A program made the position numbers and the translations under genes. 64,000 nucleotides of DNA. Origin: an uncultured bacterium (lineage in GTDB: Bacteria > Bacillota > Clostridia > UBA1381). Positions within the stretch are counted from its first letter, which is position 1; every line of letters begins with the position of its first letter. The stretch spans positions 243,678-307,677 of the forward strand of contig CAJMRL010000001.1 in the NCBI GenBank assembly GCA_905215805.1, written 5' to 3'. This document shows positions 26,623 through 34,673 of this stretch, in pieces. The notes beneath the pieces were generated by a model. The model saw only the letters and a list, made by a program, of their open reading frames with translations. It searched no databases and was not told where the DNA came from.

Positions 26623-27123
26623 ATGGCTAATCCAAAAGCGGCTCTTATTATGGGCTCGGATTCTGATTTTGATAAGGTTAAAGGCTGTATTACAAAGCTT
26701 AAGGAGTTTAAAATAGATGTGGAGGTTAATGTAATATCCGCACACAGAACTCCGGATAAGGCTATGGAATATGCAAAAAATGCCGAGAGCAACGGCATAG
26801 AGGTTATAATATGCGCTGCCGGAATGGCTGCTCATCTGGGCGGAGTCGTGGCTGCAAACACTACGCTTCCGGTTATAGGTATACCGATCGAATCGACATT
26901 TAACGGCATGGATGCGCTTTTGGCAACAGTACAGATGCCGCCGGGAATACCGGTTGCTACAGTTGGACTTAATAACGGTACAAATGCCGGGATACTTGCT
27001 GCACAAATGCTTTCACTTAAATATGATTATTTAAAAGATATGCTTAAGGAATCAAGAGCTTCGATGGCTGAGGGTGTTGCTAAGAAAGACGCGGCTATAA
27101 AGGAAAAAGCAGCTGCTCTTTAA
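26623..27123 (+). CDS. purE: N5-carboxyaminoimidazole ribonucleotide mutase
   Basis: This 166-residue class I PurE converts N5-CAIR to CAIR. Motifs ALIMGSDSDF, NVISAHRTPDKA and CAAGMAAHLGGVVAANTTLP match the family. The ATG at 26623 follows GAAAGGA; the in-frame ATG at 26542 lies inside the -35 box. It is the first gene of a nine-gene nucleotide operon. purK, its usual partner, is not in the window. Confidence 0.95.
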   Translation: MANPKAALIMGSDSDFDKVKGCITKLKEFKIDVEVNVISAHRTPDKAMEYAKNAESNGIEVIICAAGMAAHLGGVVAANTTLPVIGIPIESTFNGMDALLATVQMPPGIPVATVGLNNGTNAGILAAQMLSLKYDYLKDMLKESRASMAEGVAKKDAAIKEKAAAL

Positions 27124-27135
27124 GGAGGTTTCATA

Positions 27136-27348
27136 ATGGAAACAAAGCAATACGTATGCCCGAAATGCGGAGGCAGGGAATACGAATCAGACCAGTTTCA
27201 GGCCACTGGAGGAAATTTTGCAAAGCTGTTTGATATTCAGAATAAAAAGTTTATTACAATATCCTGCAAAAGCTGCGGCTATACAGAACTATATAGGGCG
27301 CAGACTTCCACCGGTATGAATGTGCTTGATTTTTTGTTAAACGGATAA
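27136..27348 (+). CDS. Small zinc-ribbon protein
   Basis: This 70-residue protein has two CxxC pairs, CPKCGG (about residue 8) and CKSCGY (about 49), forming a zinc ribbon of the type predicted to bind nucleic acid. The rest is short (FAKLFDIQNKKFITI). AAGGAGG precedes it, overlapping the purE stop, so it is co-translated with purine genes. Its role there is unknown. Confidence 0.8.
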   Translation: METKQYVCPKCGGREYESDQFQATGGNFAKLFDIQNKKFITISCKSCGYTELYRAQTSTGMNVLDFLLNG

Positions 27349-27367
27349 TGATAAAAGGAGAAAAATT

Positions 27368-28405
27368 ATGGCAACAGATGCTTATAAGGCAGCCGGTGTT
27401 GATGTTGAAGCCGGCTATGAGTCAGTAAGACTTATAAAGGACGATGTAAAGAGAACGGCTATAGAGGGTGTTCTCGGCGGGATAGGCGGTTTCGGCGGTC
27501 TGTTTGAGATTGGAAAAGGCTATGAGAATCCGGTTCTTGTTTCCGGTACAGACGGAGTGGGAACAAAGCTTAAAATCGCGTTTCTTATGGACAAGCATGA
27601 TACGATAGGTCAGGATTGCGTTGCGATGTGCGTGAACGACGTTGCATGCTCCGGCGCAAAGCCGATATTCTTCCTTGACTATCTTGCAGTGGGAAAAAAT
27701 GTTCCCGAAAAAATTGCAAGTATTGTAAAGGGAGTTGCGGACGGCTGCGTTAAGGCGGGCTGCGCGTTAGTCGGCGGCGAAACGGCGGAAATGCCGGGCT
27801 TCTACCCCGAGGATGAGTACGATCTTGCGGGATTCAGCGTTGGAATAGTTGAAAAGAGTAAAATCACAGACGGCGACCGCGCAAAGGCAGGAAATAAGCT
27901 TATAGGAATAGCGTCAAGCGGTATTCATTCAAACGGCTATTCGCTTGTTAGAAAGCTTTTTGACCTTAACGGAGAAAGCGCTAAGGATAATCTTAATGAA
28001 TATTCCGATAAGCTTGGCATGAAGGTAGGAGAGGCGCTTTTGACTCCGACAAGAATTTATGTAAAGCCGCTTTTAAAGCTTATTGATGAGGTTGGAATAA
28101 ATACAGTTTCGCATATTACGGGCGGAGGATTTATAGAGAATGTTCCGAGAATGCTTCCTGACGGATTAAAGGCTGTTATACACAAGGGCACATGGGATAT
28201 TCTTCCGATATTTGACGTGCTTCAGGAAAAGGGAAATATTCCCGAAATGGATATGTATAATACATTTAATATGGGTATAGGAATGATAGTAGCAGTTGAT
28301 GCGGACAAAGCTGATGCGGCTGTTAAGTGCCTTGAAGAAGCAGGCGAAAAGGCATATATTATAGGCGAGCTTGCTGAAGGCGAAAAGGGCGTGGAGATCG
28401 TATAA
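27368..28405 (+). CDS. purM: Phosphoribosylformylglycinamidine cyclo-ligase (AIR synthetase)
   Basis: This 345-residue enzyme makes AIR from FGAM with ATP. Landmarks are AYKAAGVDVEAGYESV, GVLGGIGGFGGLFE, VSGTDGVGTKLKIA, GQDCVAMCVNDVACSGAKP and VGGETAEMPGFY. Length fits the family. AAAGGAG precedes the start. The stop overlaps the purN start (TAATG). Confidence 0.97.
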   Translation: MATDAYKAAGVDVEAGYESVRLIKDDVKRTAIEGVLGGIGGFGGLFEIGKGYENPVLVSGTDGVGTKLKIAFLMDKHDTIGQDCVAMCVNDVACSGAKPIFFLDYLAVGKNVPEKIASIVKGVADGCVKAGCALVGGETAEMPGFYPEDEYDLAGFSVGIVEKSKITDGDRAKAGNKLIGIASSGIHSNGYSLVRKLFDLNGESAKDNLNEYSDKLGMKVGEALLTPTRIYVKPLLKLIDEVGINTVSHITGGGFIENVPRMLPDGLKAVIHKGTWDILPIFDVLQEKGNIPEMDMYNTFNMGIGMIVAVDADKADAAVKCLEEAGEKAYIIGELAEGEKGVEIV

Positions 28406-29001
28406 TGAAGCGTATAGGAGTTTTAATTTCCGGAGGCGGCACAAATTTACAGGCGCTTATCGATAAGCAGGGAACTGTTATAAAGAGCGGAAAAATCGTA
28501 TGTGTATGCTCAAACAGCGCGGGCGCTTACGGTCTTGAACGTGCGAAAAAAGCGGATATACCGACAAAGGTAATACGCAAAAATGCCGACTGCGGCGGTG
28601 ATATTGATGAGTTCAGCAGGCAGATTTGCCATTATATGAAAGAGATGCAGGTAGATATTATAGTGCTTGCAGGCTTTATGGCCATATTTGGAGGCGAGCT
28701 TTTAAAGGAATACAGCGGAAGGATAATAAATATACATCCATCGCTTATACCGTCATTCTGCGGTAAAGGAATGTATGGACTGAAGGTTCACGAGGCGGCG
28801 CTCAGCTATGGAGTTAAGGTGACCGGCGCAACGGTACATCTTGTAAACGAAATTGTAGACGGCGGAAAAATATTAATGCAAAAGGCGGTTGAGGTTCAGG
28901 ACGGAGATACTCCGGAAATCCTGCAAAGACGCGTTATGGAGCAGGCGGAATGGATTATTCTTCCCCAGGCAGTTGAAAAGGTCTGCGCCGGTGAGGTGTA
29001 G
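28405..29001 (+). CDS. purN: Phosphoribosylglycinamide formyltransferase
   Basis: This 198-residue enzyme transfers formyl from 10-formyl-THF to GAR. It shows RIGVLISGGGTNLQAL, the folate site DIIVLAGFMAIFGGELL, and the catalytic NIHPSLIPSFCGKGMYG (Asn-His) with VTGATVHLVNEIVDGG supplying Asp-equivalent contacts. The usual D in the VD.G motif is present as EIVDGG. It is translationally coupled to purM. Confidence 0.95.
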   Translation: MKRIGVLISGGGTNLQALIDKQGTVIKSGKIVCVCSNSAGAYGLERAKKADIPTKVIRKNADCGGDIDEFSRQICHYMKEMQVDIIVLAGFMAIFGGELLKEYSGRIINIHPSLIPSFCGKGMYGLKVHEAALSYGVKVTGATVHLVNEIVDGGKILMQKAVEVQDGDTPEILQRRVMEQAEWIILPQAVEKVCAGEV

Positions 29002-29043
29002 AACGGTTTTGAAAGCAGAATGCTTTCGGAAAGGAAATCGAAA

Positions 29044-29760
29044 ATGAAAAAAACAGATATATATCAGGAATTATCATCGAATGCCTATCCGGGCAGAGGT
29101 ATAATCATAGGCAGAAGCGCTGACGGTAAAAATGCTGTTGCAGCATATTTCATTATGGGCAGAAGCTCCAACAGTAGAAACAGAATCTTTGTAGAGGACG
29201 GCGACGGCATACGCACACAGGCGTTTGATCCGTCCAAGCTTGAGGATCCTCATTTGATTATATATGCTCCGGTAAGAGTTCTCGGCAACAAGACCATAGT
29301 TACAAATGGCGACCAGACAGATACTATATATGAGCTGATGAATCAGCAGCTTACATTTGAGCAGTCATTGAGAACACGTGAATTCGAGGATGATGCGCCG
29401 AATTATACGCCGAGAATTTCCGGTATTATAAAGACTACCGATGACGGCGGCTTTAATTTTGCTATGTCTATTTTAAAGAGCGACAACGGGGATCCGTCTT
29501 CTTGCCTGAGATACACATATTCGTATAATCATCCTCATGCGGGAGAGGGACGCTTTATCCATACCTATATGAGCGATGGAGATCCGCTTCCGTCATTCGA
29601 GGGAGAGCCGAAGCTTATTGAAATTCCGAGTGATTTGGATGAGTTTGCGAACGGACTATGGGAATCTCTTAACGAGGATAATAAGGTATCGCTGTTTGTA
29701 AGATTTATTAATCTGGAAAACGGCGAGGTAAAAAGTAAGATTATAAACAAAAATGTTTGA
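29044..29760 (+). CDS. purO: IMP cyclohydrolase, PurO-like stand-alone type
   Basis: This 238-residue protein matches the archaeal-type IMP cyclohydrolase family (closing FAICAR to IMP): PGRGIIIGRSADGKNAVAAY, MGRSSNSRNRIF, YAPVRVLG, NYTPRISGI and SYNHPHAGEGRFIHTY. It is unrelated in fold to the cyclohydrolase half of PurH. I start at the ATG at 29044, which follows GGAAAGGA; the ORF opening at 29020 lacks a site. Directly followed by a stand-alone AICAR transformylase, so the two together replace bifunctional PurH. Confidence 0.88.
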   Translation: MKKTDIYQELSSNAYPGRGIIIGRSADGKNAVAAYFIMGRSSNSRNRIFVEDGDGIRTQAFDPSKLEDPHLIIYAPVRVLGNKTIVTNGDQTDTIYELMNQQLTFEQSLRTREFEDDAPNYTPRISGIIKTTDDGGFNFAMSILKSDNGDPSSCLRYTYSYNHPHAGEGRFIHTYMSDGDPLPSFEGEPKLIEIPSDLDEFANGLWESLNEDNKVSLFVRFINLENGEVKSKIINKNV

Positions 29761-29800
29761 TGAAGTGAATATTGAATAAGCGGACAGAAAGGGCAAAAAA

Positions 29801-30976
29801 ATGAATGAAATGCAGTTAAAATACGGTTGCAATCCGAATCAGAAGCCGTCTCGTGTGTATATGGCTGACGGAAGCGAACTTCCTATTGAGGTTTTATGCG
29901 GAAAGCCGGGATATATAAATCTTCTTGATGCTTTAAACGGCTATCAGCTGGTAAAAGAATTAAAGAAAGCTACCGGACTTCCGGCGGCAACATCGTTTAA
30001 GCATGTTTCTCCGGCAGGTGCGGCGGTAGGACTTCCGCTCTCGGATACTTTAAAGAAGATTTATTTTGTGGATGATGTCGAGCTGACTCCTCTTGCAAGC
30101 GCTTATGCCAGAGCCAGAGGTGCGGACAGAATGTCATCATTCGGCGATTTTATTTCGCTTTCTGACGAGTGCGATAAGGCTACTGCTTTGCTTATAAAGA
30201 AAGAGGTTTCAGATGGTATTATTGCTCCGTCGTATTCGGATGAGGCGCTTGAGATACTCAAAGCAAAGAAAAAGGGAAATTACTGTATACTTAAAATAGA
30301 TCCCGAATATAAGCCGGCTCCGATTGAAACAAAGCAGGTTTACGGAGTGTCATTTGAGCAGGGAAGAAACGAGCTTGATATAAATACAGAGCTTCTTTCA
30401 AATGTAGTTACCGAGAACAAGGAGATAAGCGAGCAGGAAAAGATCGATCTTATGATAGCGCTTATCACTCTAAAATACACACAGTCAAACAGCGTATGTT
30501 ATGTTAAGGACGGACAGGCGATAGGAATAGGTGCAGGTCAGCAGTCAAGAATACACTGTACTCGTCTTGCGGGAAATAAGGCGGATACATGGTGGCTCAG
30601 ACAGTGCCCGAAGGTATTGGGACTTCAGTTTGTTGACGGAATAAAAAGAGCGGATCGTGACAATGCGATTGATGTGTATATTTCAGATGAGCATGACGAT
30701 GTTCTTCGTGACGGGGAATGGCAGAAGGTATTCAAGGTAAAGCCGGAGGTTCTCACTGCGCAGGAGAAAAAAGAGTGGATCGCTAAAAATACAAATGTGG
30801 CTCTTGGTTCGGATGCATTCTTCCCGTTTGGCGATAATATAGAAAGAGCGCATAAATCGGGCGTATGCTGCATAGCTCAGCCGGGCGGTTCAGTAAGAGA
30901 TGATAATGTAATTGAAACCTGCAACAAGTACGAAATTGCAATGTGCTTTACAGGAATAAGACTGTTCCATCATTAA
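29801..30976 (+). CDS. purH: AICAR transformylase, stand-alone
   Basis: This 391-residue protein is the formyltransferase half of PurH on its own. It converts AICAR to FAICAR with 10-formyl-THF. The catalytic Lys-His are in SFKHVSPAGAAVG; KYTQSNSVCYVKDGQAIG, GAGQQSRIHCTRLAG and the C-terminal SDAFFPFGDNIERA are conserved. The N-terminal cyclohydrolase domain (about 200 residues) is absent, and its job is taken by the preceding gene. A ribosome site (AGAAAGGG) lies 29787-29794. Confidence 0.93.
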   Translation: MNEMQLKYGCNPNQKPSRVYMADGSELPIEVLCGKPGYINLLDALNGYQLVKELKKATGLPAATSFKHVSPAGAAVGLPLSDTLKKIYFVDDVELTPLASAYARARGADRMSSFGDFISLSDECDKATALLIKKEVSDGIIAPSYSDEALEILKAKKKGNYCILKIDPEYKPAPIETKQVYGVSFEQGRNELDINTELLSNVVTENKEISEQEKIDLMIALITLKYTQSNSVCYVKDGQAIGIGAGQQSRIHCTRLAGNKADTWWLRQCPKVLGLQFVDGIKRADRDNAIDVYISDEHDDVLRDGEWQKVFKVKPEVLTAQEKKEWIAKNTNVALGSDAFFPFGDNIERAHKSGVCCIAQPGGSVRDDNVIETCNKYEIAMCFTGIRLFHH

Positions 30977-30998
30977 TTGAGATTAGGAGTAATATAAG

Positions 30999-32267
30999 AT
31001 GAAAATATTAGTGATCGGCTCAGGCGGACGCGAGCATGCCATAGTATGGAAAATTGCTCAGTCGCCCAAGGCTGAAAAGATATACTGTGCGCCGGGAAAC
31101 GGCGGTATTTCCGAGCTGGCGGAATGCGTTGATATAAACGTAATGGATAAGGAAAAGATGGTTGCCTTTGCAAAGGAAAAGGAAATCGATTTGGTAATGG
31201 TAGCGCCTGATGATCCGTTGGTTGACGGAATGGTCGACGCTATGGAAGCAGCGGGGATACGAGCTTTCGGACCTCGTGCAAATGCTGCTATTATTGAGGG
31301 AAGCAAGGCTTTTTCAAAGGAGCTTATGAAAAAATACAATATTCCGACCGCAGGATATGAGGTATTCACTGACAGTGATGAAGCCATAGCATATCTTGAA
31401 AAGGGAAGCTTTCCGGCTGTTATTAAGGCCGATGGACTTGCATTGGGAAAGGGCGTTATAATAGCGCAGAATCTTGAGGAAGCAAAGCAGGCTGTTCATG
31501 ATATGATTGACGGAGGAAAATTCGGCAAGAGCGGCAGTCGTGTTGTTATAGAAGAATTTTTGACAGGACCGGAGGTCTCGGTGCTTGCCTTTACGGACGG
31601 AAAGACTGTAAAGCCAATGGTAAGCGCACAGGACCACAAGAGAGCATTTGATAATGATGAGGGACTCAACACCGGCGGTATGGGAACTTTCTCGCCGAGC
31701 CGTCTCTATGATGAAGCAAAGGCTCAGGAGTGCATGAATAATATATTCCTGCCTACAATCAAGGCTATGAATGCCGAGGGAAGGACCTTTAAGGGAGTTC
31801 TTTATTTTGGTCTTATGATGACAAAGGACGGAGTGAAGGTTATAGAATATAACTGCCGTTTCGGAGATCCGGAAACACAGGTAGTTCTTCCGAGATTAAA
31901 GACAGACCTTGTTGAAATTATGGAGGCTGTTATAGATGAACGTCTTGACGAGATAGATATCGAATGGGAGGATAACGCGGCTGTATGTGTTGTTATAGCA
32001 TCGGGAGGTTATCCGGTTTCATATAAGAAAGGCTATGAGATAAGCGGTCTTGACAAGGTAGCAGAAATGGATGATATAACGGTATTCCATGCCGGAACAA
32101 AGGCAGAGGACGGAAAAATGCTTACCAACGGCGGACGTGTTCTCGGGGTGACAGCTGTAGCGCCGGATTTGGACGCTGCTATAAAGAGAGCATATGAGGG
32201 CGTTGATCAAATAAGCTTTAAGGATTCGTTCTTCCGCCATGATATTGGTATAAAGAAGTACGATTGA
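30999..32267 (+). CDS. purD: Phosphoribosylamine-glycine ligase (GAR synthetase)
   Basis: This 422-residue ATP-grasp enzyme joins phosphoribosylamine and glycine. It opens MKILVIGSGGREHAIVWKIA and shows the ATP-grasp elements FPAVIKADGLALGKGVIIA, GTFSPS, YNCRFGDPETQVVLPRL and a normal C-terminal domain (GGRVLGVTAVAPDLDAAI). Length fits. The following gene begins one base after its stop. Confidence 0.97.
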   Translation: MKILVIGSGGREHAIVWKIAQSPKAEKIYCAPGNGGISELAECVDINVMDKEKMVAFAKEKEIDLVMVAPDDPLVDGMVDAMEAAGIRAFGPRANAAIIEGSKAFSKELMKKYNIPTAGYEVFTDSDEAIAYLEKGSFPAVIKADGLALGKGVIIAQNLEEAKQAVHDMIDGGKFGKSGSRVVIEEFLTGPEVSVLAFTDGKTVKPMVSAQDHKRAFDNDEGLNTGGMGTFSPSRLYDEAKAQECMNNIFLPTIKAMNAEGRTFKGVLYFGLMMTKDGVKVIEYNCRFGDPETQVVLPRLKTDLVEIMEAVIDERLDEIDIEWEDNAAVCVVIASGGYPVSYKKGYEISGLDKVAEMDDITVFHAGTKAEDGKMLTNGGRVLGVTAVAPDLDAAIKRAYEGVDQISFKDSFFRHDIGIKKYD

Positions 32268-32268
32268 T

Positions 32269-32748
32269 ATGAAAAGAACAGATTATATAAGCTGGGATGA
32301 GTATTTTATGGGCATAGCCCTTCTGAGCGCATGCCGTTCAAAGGATAACAATACACAGGTAGGAGCCTGCATAGTTACCGGTGACAATAAAATATTGTCA
32401 CTGGGCTATAACGGTATGCCGATAGGCTGCGATGATGATTTTATGCCATGGGAAAGAAATGGTGCGCCGCTTGAAACAAAATATATGTATGTGTGCCATG
32501 CGGAGCTTAACGCTATATTAAATTGCCCAATAGGTTCAATGAAAGGCGCAAAGCTTTATGTAACACTTTTCCCATGTAACGAATGCGCAAAGGCTATAAT
32601 TCAGAGCGGCATAAAAGAGATTGTGTATATGTCCGATAAATATTCCGACAGCGACCAGACGCTTGCATCAAAGAAAATGTTTGATATGGTAGGGATAAAA
32701 TACCGCGAATATCAAAAATCAGGACGAACTGTTACGCTTGAGCTTTAG
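32269..32748 (+). CDS. comEB: dCMP deaminase
   Basis: This 159-residue zinc enzyme deaminates dCMP to dUMP for dTTP synthesis. The zinc and catalytic residues are in VCHAELNAILN and TLFPCNECAKAII. SWDEYFMGIALLSACRSKD and TQVGACIV are also typical of the ComEB type. It sits directly behind purD, extending the operon into pyrimidine supply. Confidence 0.93.
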   Translation: MKRTDYISWDEYFMGIALLSACRSKDNNTQVGACIVTGDNKILSLGYNGMPIGCDDDFMPWERNGAPLETKYMYVCHAELNAILNCPIGSMKGAKLYVTLFPCNECAKAIIQSGIKEIVYMSDKYSDSDQTLASKKMFDMVGIKYREYQKSGRTVTLEL

Positions 32749-32765
32749 AGAGGAAGGCTGTATAA

Positions 32766-33299
32766 ATGGATTTTGAAGAAAAAACAATCGGAACGACCCC
32801 GATTTATGACGGAAAAATAATTCATGTGCGCGTTGATGATGTAGTTTTGCCGAACGGAAAAACTGCAAAAAGAGAGCTTATTTCTCACGGCGGCGGAGTA
32901 GGTTTGCTTGCAGTAAAGGATAACGGCGAGGTACTTATGGTAGAGCAGTTCAGAATTGCAGCCAAGAGCAAAATGCTTGAGATCCCGGCGGGAAAGCTTG
33001 AAAAGGGTGAGGATCCTCTTGAGTGCGGAAAGCGTGAGCTTATTGAGGAAACAGGATATAAAGCGGGAAAGATACAGTTTCTCGGTGATTATTACGCGAC
33101 TCCGGGCTACTGCGAGGAGGTACTGCATTTATATCTGGCAACAGAGCTTGAATTTGTGGGACAGCATCTTGATCCTGATGAGTTTTTGAATGTAAAAACC
33201 TATACGCTTGATGAGCTTTTTGATATGGTTATGAATAATAAAATCTATGACGCGAAAACAGCGATAGCTATTTTAAAGGCAAAGGCTATTTTAGGATAA
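32766..33299 (+). CDS. nudF: NUDIX hydrolase, ADP-ribose pyrophosphatase type
   Basis: This 177-residue enzyme has an exact Nudix box, GX5EX7REUXEEXGU, reading from G in PAGKLEKGEDPL to RELIEETGY. The preceding MVEQFR and the YYATPGYCEEVLHLYLA stretch are typical of ADP-ribose pyrophosphatases. The ribosome site GAGAGGAAGG lies before the ATG. It is the last gene of the purine operon. Confidence 0.9.
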   Translation: MDFEEKTIGTTPIYDGKIIHVRVDDVVLPNGKTAKRELISHGGGVGLLAVKDNGEVLMVEQFRIAAKSKMLEIPAGKLEKGEDPLECGKRELIEETGYKAGKIQFLGDYYATPGYCEEVLHLYLATELEFVGQHLDPDEFLNVKTYTLDELFDMVMNNKIYDAKTAIAILKAKAILG

Positions 33300-33305
33300 G
33301 CTATT

Positions 33306-33358
33306 GTAAAAATACATCTGCACAAAATAAAGAATAAGCAGTGCAGATGTATTTTTTT
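33306..33358. terminator. Strong terminator, purine operon and ZIP gene
   Basis: AAAAATACATCTGCAC (33308-33323) pairs perfectly with GTGCAGATGTATTTTT (33341-33356), with a T-run on the plus side and an A-run on the other, so it serves both convergent operons. Confidence 0.95.
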
Positions 33359-34140
33359 TATCCTAACGCAACATCGAGTATCATCATTATGGTGAATCCT
33401 GCCGCAAACATGATAGTTCCTATATTTGAATGTTCCCCTTGAGACATTTCCGGTATAAGCTCTTCTATTACAACGTAAATCATAGCGCCGGCCGCGAAGC
33501 TCAGAAAATAGGGAAGGACAGGCACGATAAAAGGAGCGGCGATTATTGTAAGAAATGCTCCTATCGGTTCAACTATTCCCGACAATGCGCCGTATAAAAA
33601 AGCTTTTCCGCGGCTCACTCCCTCAGAGCGAAGCGGCATTGAAATTATCGCTCCTTCAGGGAAATTTTGGATGGCTATTCCTATGGAAAGAGCGGCGGCA
33701 GCCATAGCGTTTATCTGTATATTTCCCGATAAGTATCCGGCATAGACAACTCCCACCGCCATACCCTCAGGAATGTTATGCAGGGTTACTGCCATTAAAA
33801 GCATAGTAGTTTTTTTTAGATGGCTTTTCGGTCCTTCTGCCTGAGAGCTGTTCATATGAAGATGCGGAATTACATGATCCAATATAAGCAGAAAGGCGAT
33901 GCCTCCTAAAAAACCTACTGCAGCCGGAATAAATGCCATACGCCCCATTGATTCCGAGTAATCCATTGATGGTATCAAAAGGCTCCATACAGACGCAGCG
34001 ACCATAACCCCGGCAGCAAATCCGGTTAAAGCTCTCTGAAGCATTGGATTCATGGCTCTGCGCATGAAAAGCACACATGAAGATCCTAAAACTGTGCCGA
34101 TAAAGGGAATCAAAATCCCGTTTAATACTTCAAGCATCAT
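33358..34140 (-). CDS. zupT: ZIP-family metal transporter
   Basis: This 260-residue protein has eight hydrophobic segments and the ZIP metal motifs VTLHNIPEGMAVGVVYAG and AIQNFPEGAIIS. A histidine-containing loop (ILDHVIPHLHMNSSQ) lies between TM3 and TM4. It imports divalent metal such as zinc, iron or manganese; the ion cannot be fixed. Two adjacent ATG codons exist; the second (34137) is better spaced from AAGGAG. It lies 19 bases after the HMA gene, likely one transcript. Confidence 0.9.
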   Translation of the reverse strand: MMLEVLNGILIPFIGTVLGSSCVLFMRRAMNPMLQRALTGFAAGVMVAASVWSLLIPSMDYSESMGRMAFIPAAVGFLGGIAFLLILDHVIPHLHMNSSQAEGPKSHLKKTTMLLMAVTLHNIPEGMAVGVVYAGYLSGNIQINAMAAAALSIGIAIQNFPEGAIISMPLRSEGVSRGKAFLYGALSGIVEPIGAFLTIIAAPFIVPVLPYFLSFAAGAMIYVVIEELIPEMSQGEHSNIGTIMFAAGFTIMMILDVALG

Positions 34141-34159
34141 TTTCTCCTTATTTTAGTAT

Positions 34160-34525
34160 TTACTGCATGGAAAAAGAGGTTACGGAGTAACCGGCTTTAA
34201 TAACATCGCTTCTTAATGTCATTTCGGGCAGTTTGTTTTTCATGTGTACAAGTGCGGTATTATTTTTTAAATCAACCTCCGCCCATACGCCGTCTTCAGA
34301 ATTTAAAGCGTTTTCCACGCGTTCCTTGCAGTGCTTGCAGGTCATGCCGCTGATTGTGATAGAGGCGGTATACGGATAATGAGACATATCCTTGTCATTA
34401 ACGCGTACCTTTTTCTCTTTATAACCTCCGGCTCCGCAGCAGCCGGAAGCGATTTTTTTAGCATAGCTTTTGACAGCAATTATTGCTATGATCAATAAAA
34501 TTAAAATAATAACGGCTGTTCCCAT
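34160..34525 (-). CDS. Membrane-anchored heavy-metal-associated (HMA) protein
   Basis: This 121-residue protein starts with one transmembrane helix (AVIILILLIIAIIAVKSYAKK) followed by a SGCCGAGGYK motif like that of FeoB-associated cysteine-rich proteins. Residues about 52-118 form an HMA ferredoxin-like domain with the metal loop GMTCKHCKERVENAL. It may pass copper or another soft metal to a partner at the membrane. It has its own promoter and candidate operators, and precedes a ZIP transporter. Confidence 0.85.
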   Translation of the reverse strand: MGTAVIILILLIIAIIAVKSYAKKIASGCCGAGGYKEKKVRVNDKDMSHYPYTASITISGMTCKHCKERVENALNSEDGVWAEVDLKNNTALVHMKNKLPEMTLRSDVIKAGYSVTSFSMQ

Positions 34526-34553
34526 ATTTAAAACTCCTTACTTAATGTTAATT

Positions 34554-34609
34554 TAGTTATGTAATTCTAACTATACTTAGAAATTAAATATGATAGTTAA
34601 TTTGAACTA
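34554..34609 (-). promoter_or_regulatory. Two TAGTT..AACTA dyads, candidate metalloregulator operators
   Basis: TAGTTAATTTGAACTA (34594-34609, gap 6) and TAGTTATGTAATTCTAACTA (34554-34573, gap 10) share half-sites. The first starts directly below the HMA promoter -10 box, where a repressor would act. The half-site resembles DtxR/MntR-family boxes; the assignment is inference. Confidence 0.5.
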
Positions 34610-34620
34610 ACTCATTTATT

Positions 34621-34649
34621 ATTTTATCACTTTTCTTCTTTAATGTCAA
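34621..34649 (-). promoter_or_regulatory. Promoter of HMA-ZIP operon
   Basis: Minus strand TTGACA (34644-34649), 17 bases and TAAAAT (34621-34626). Confidence 0.8.
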
Positions 34650-34673
34650 TCCTTTTAAAAAAGTTTATAACGA

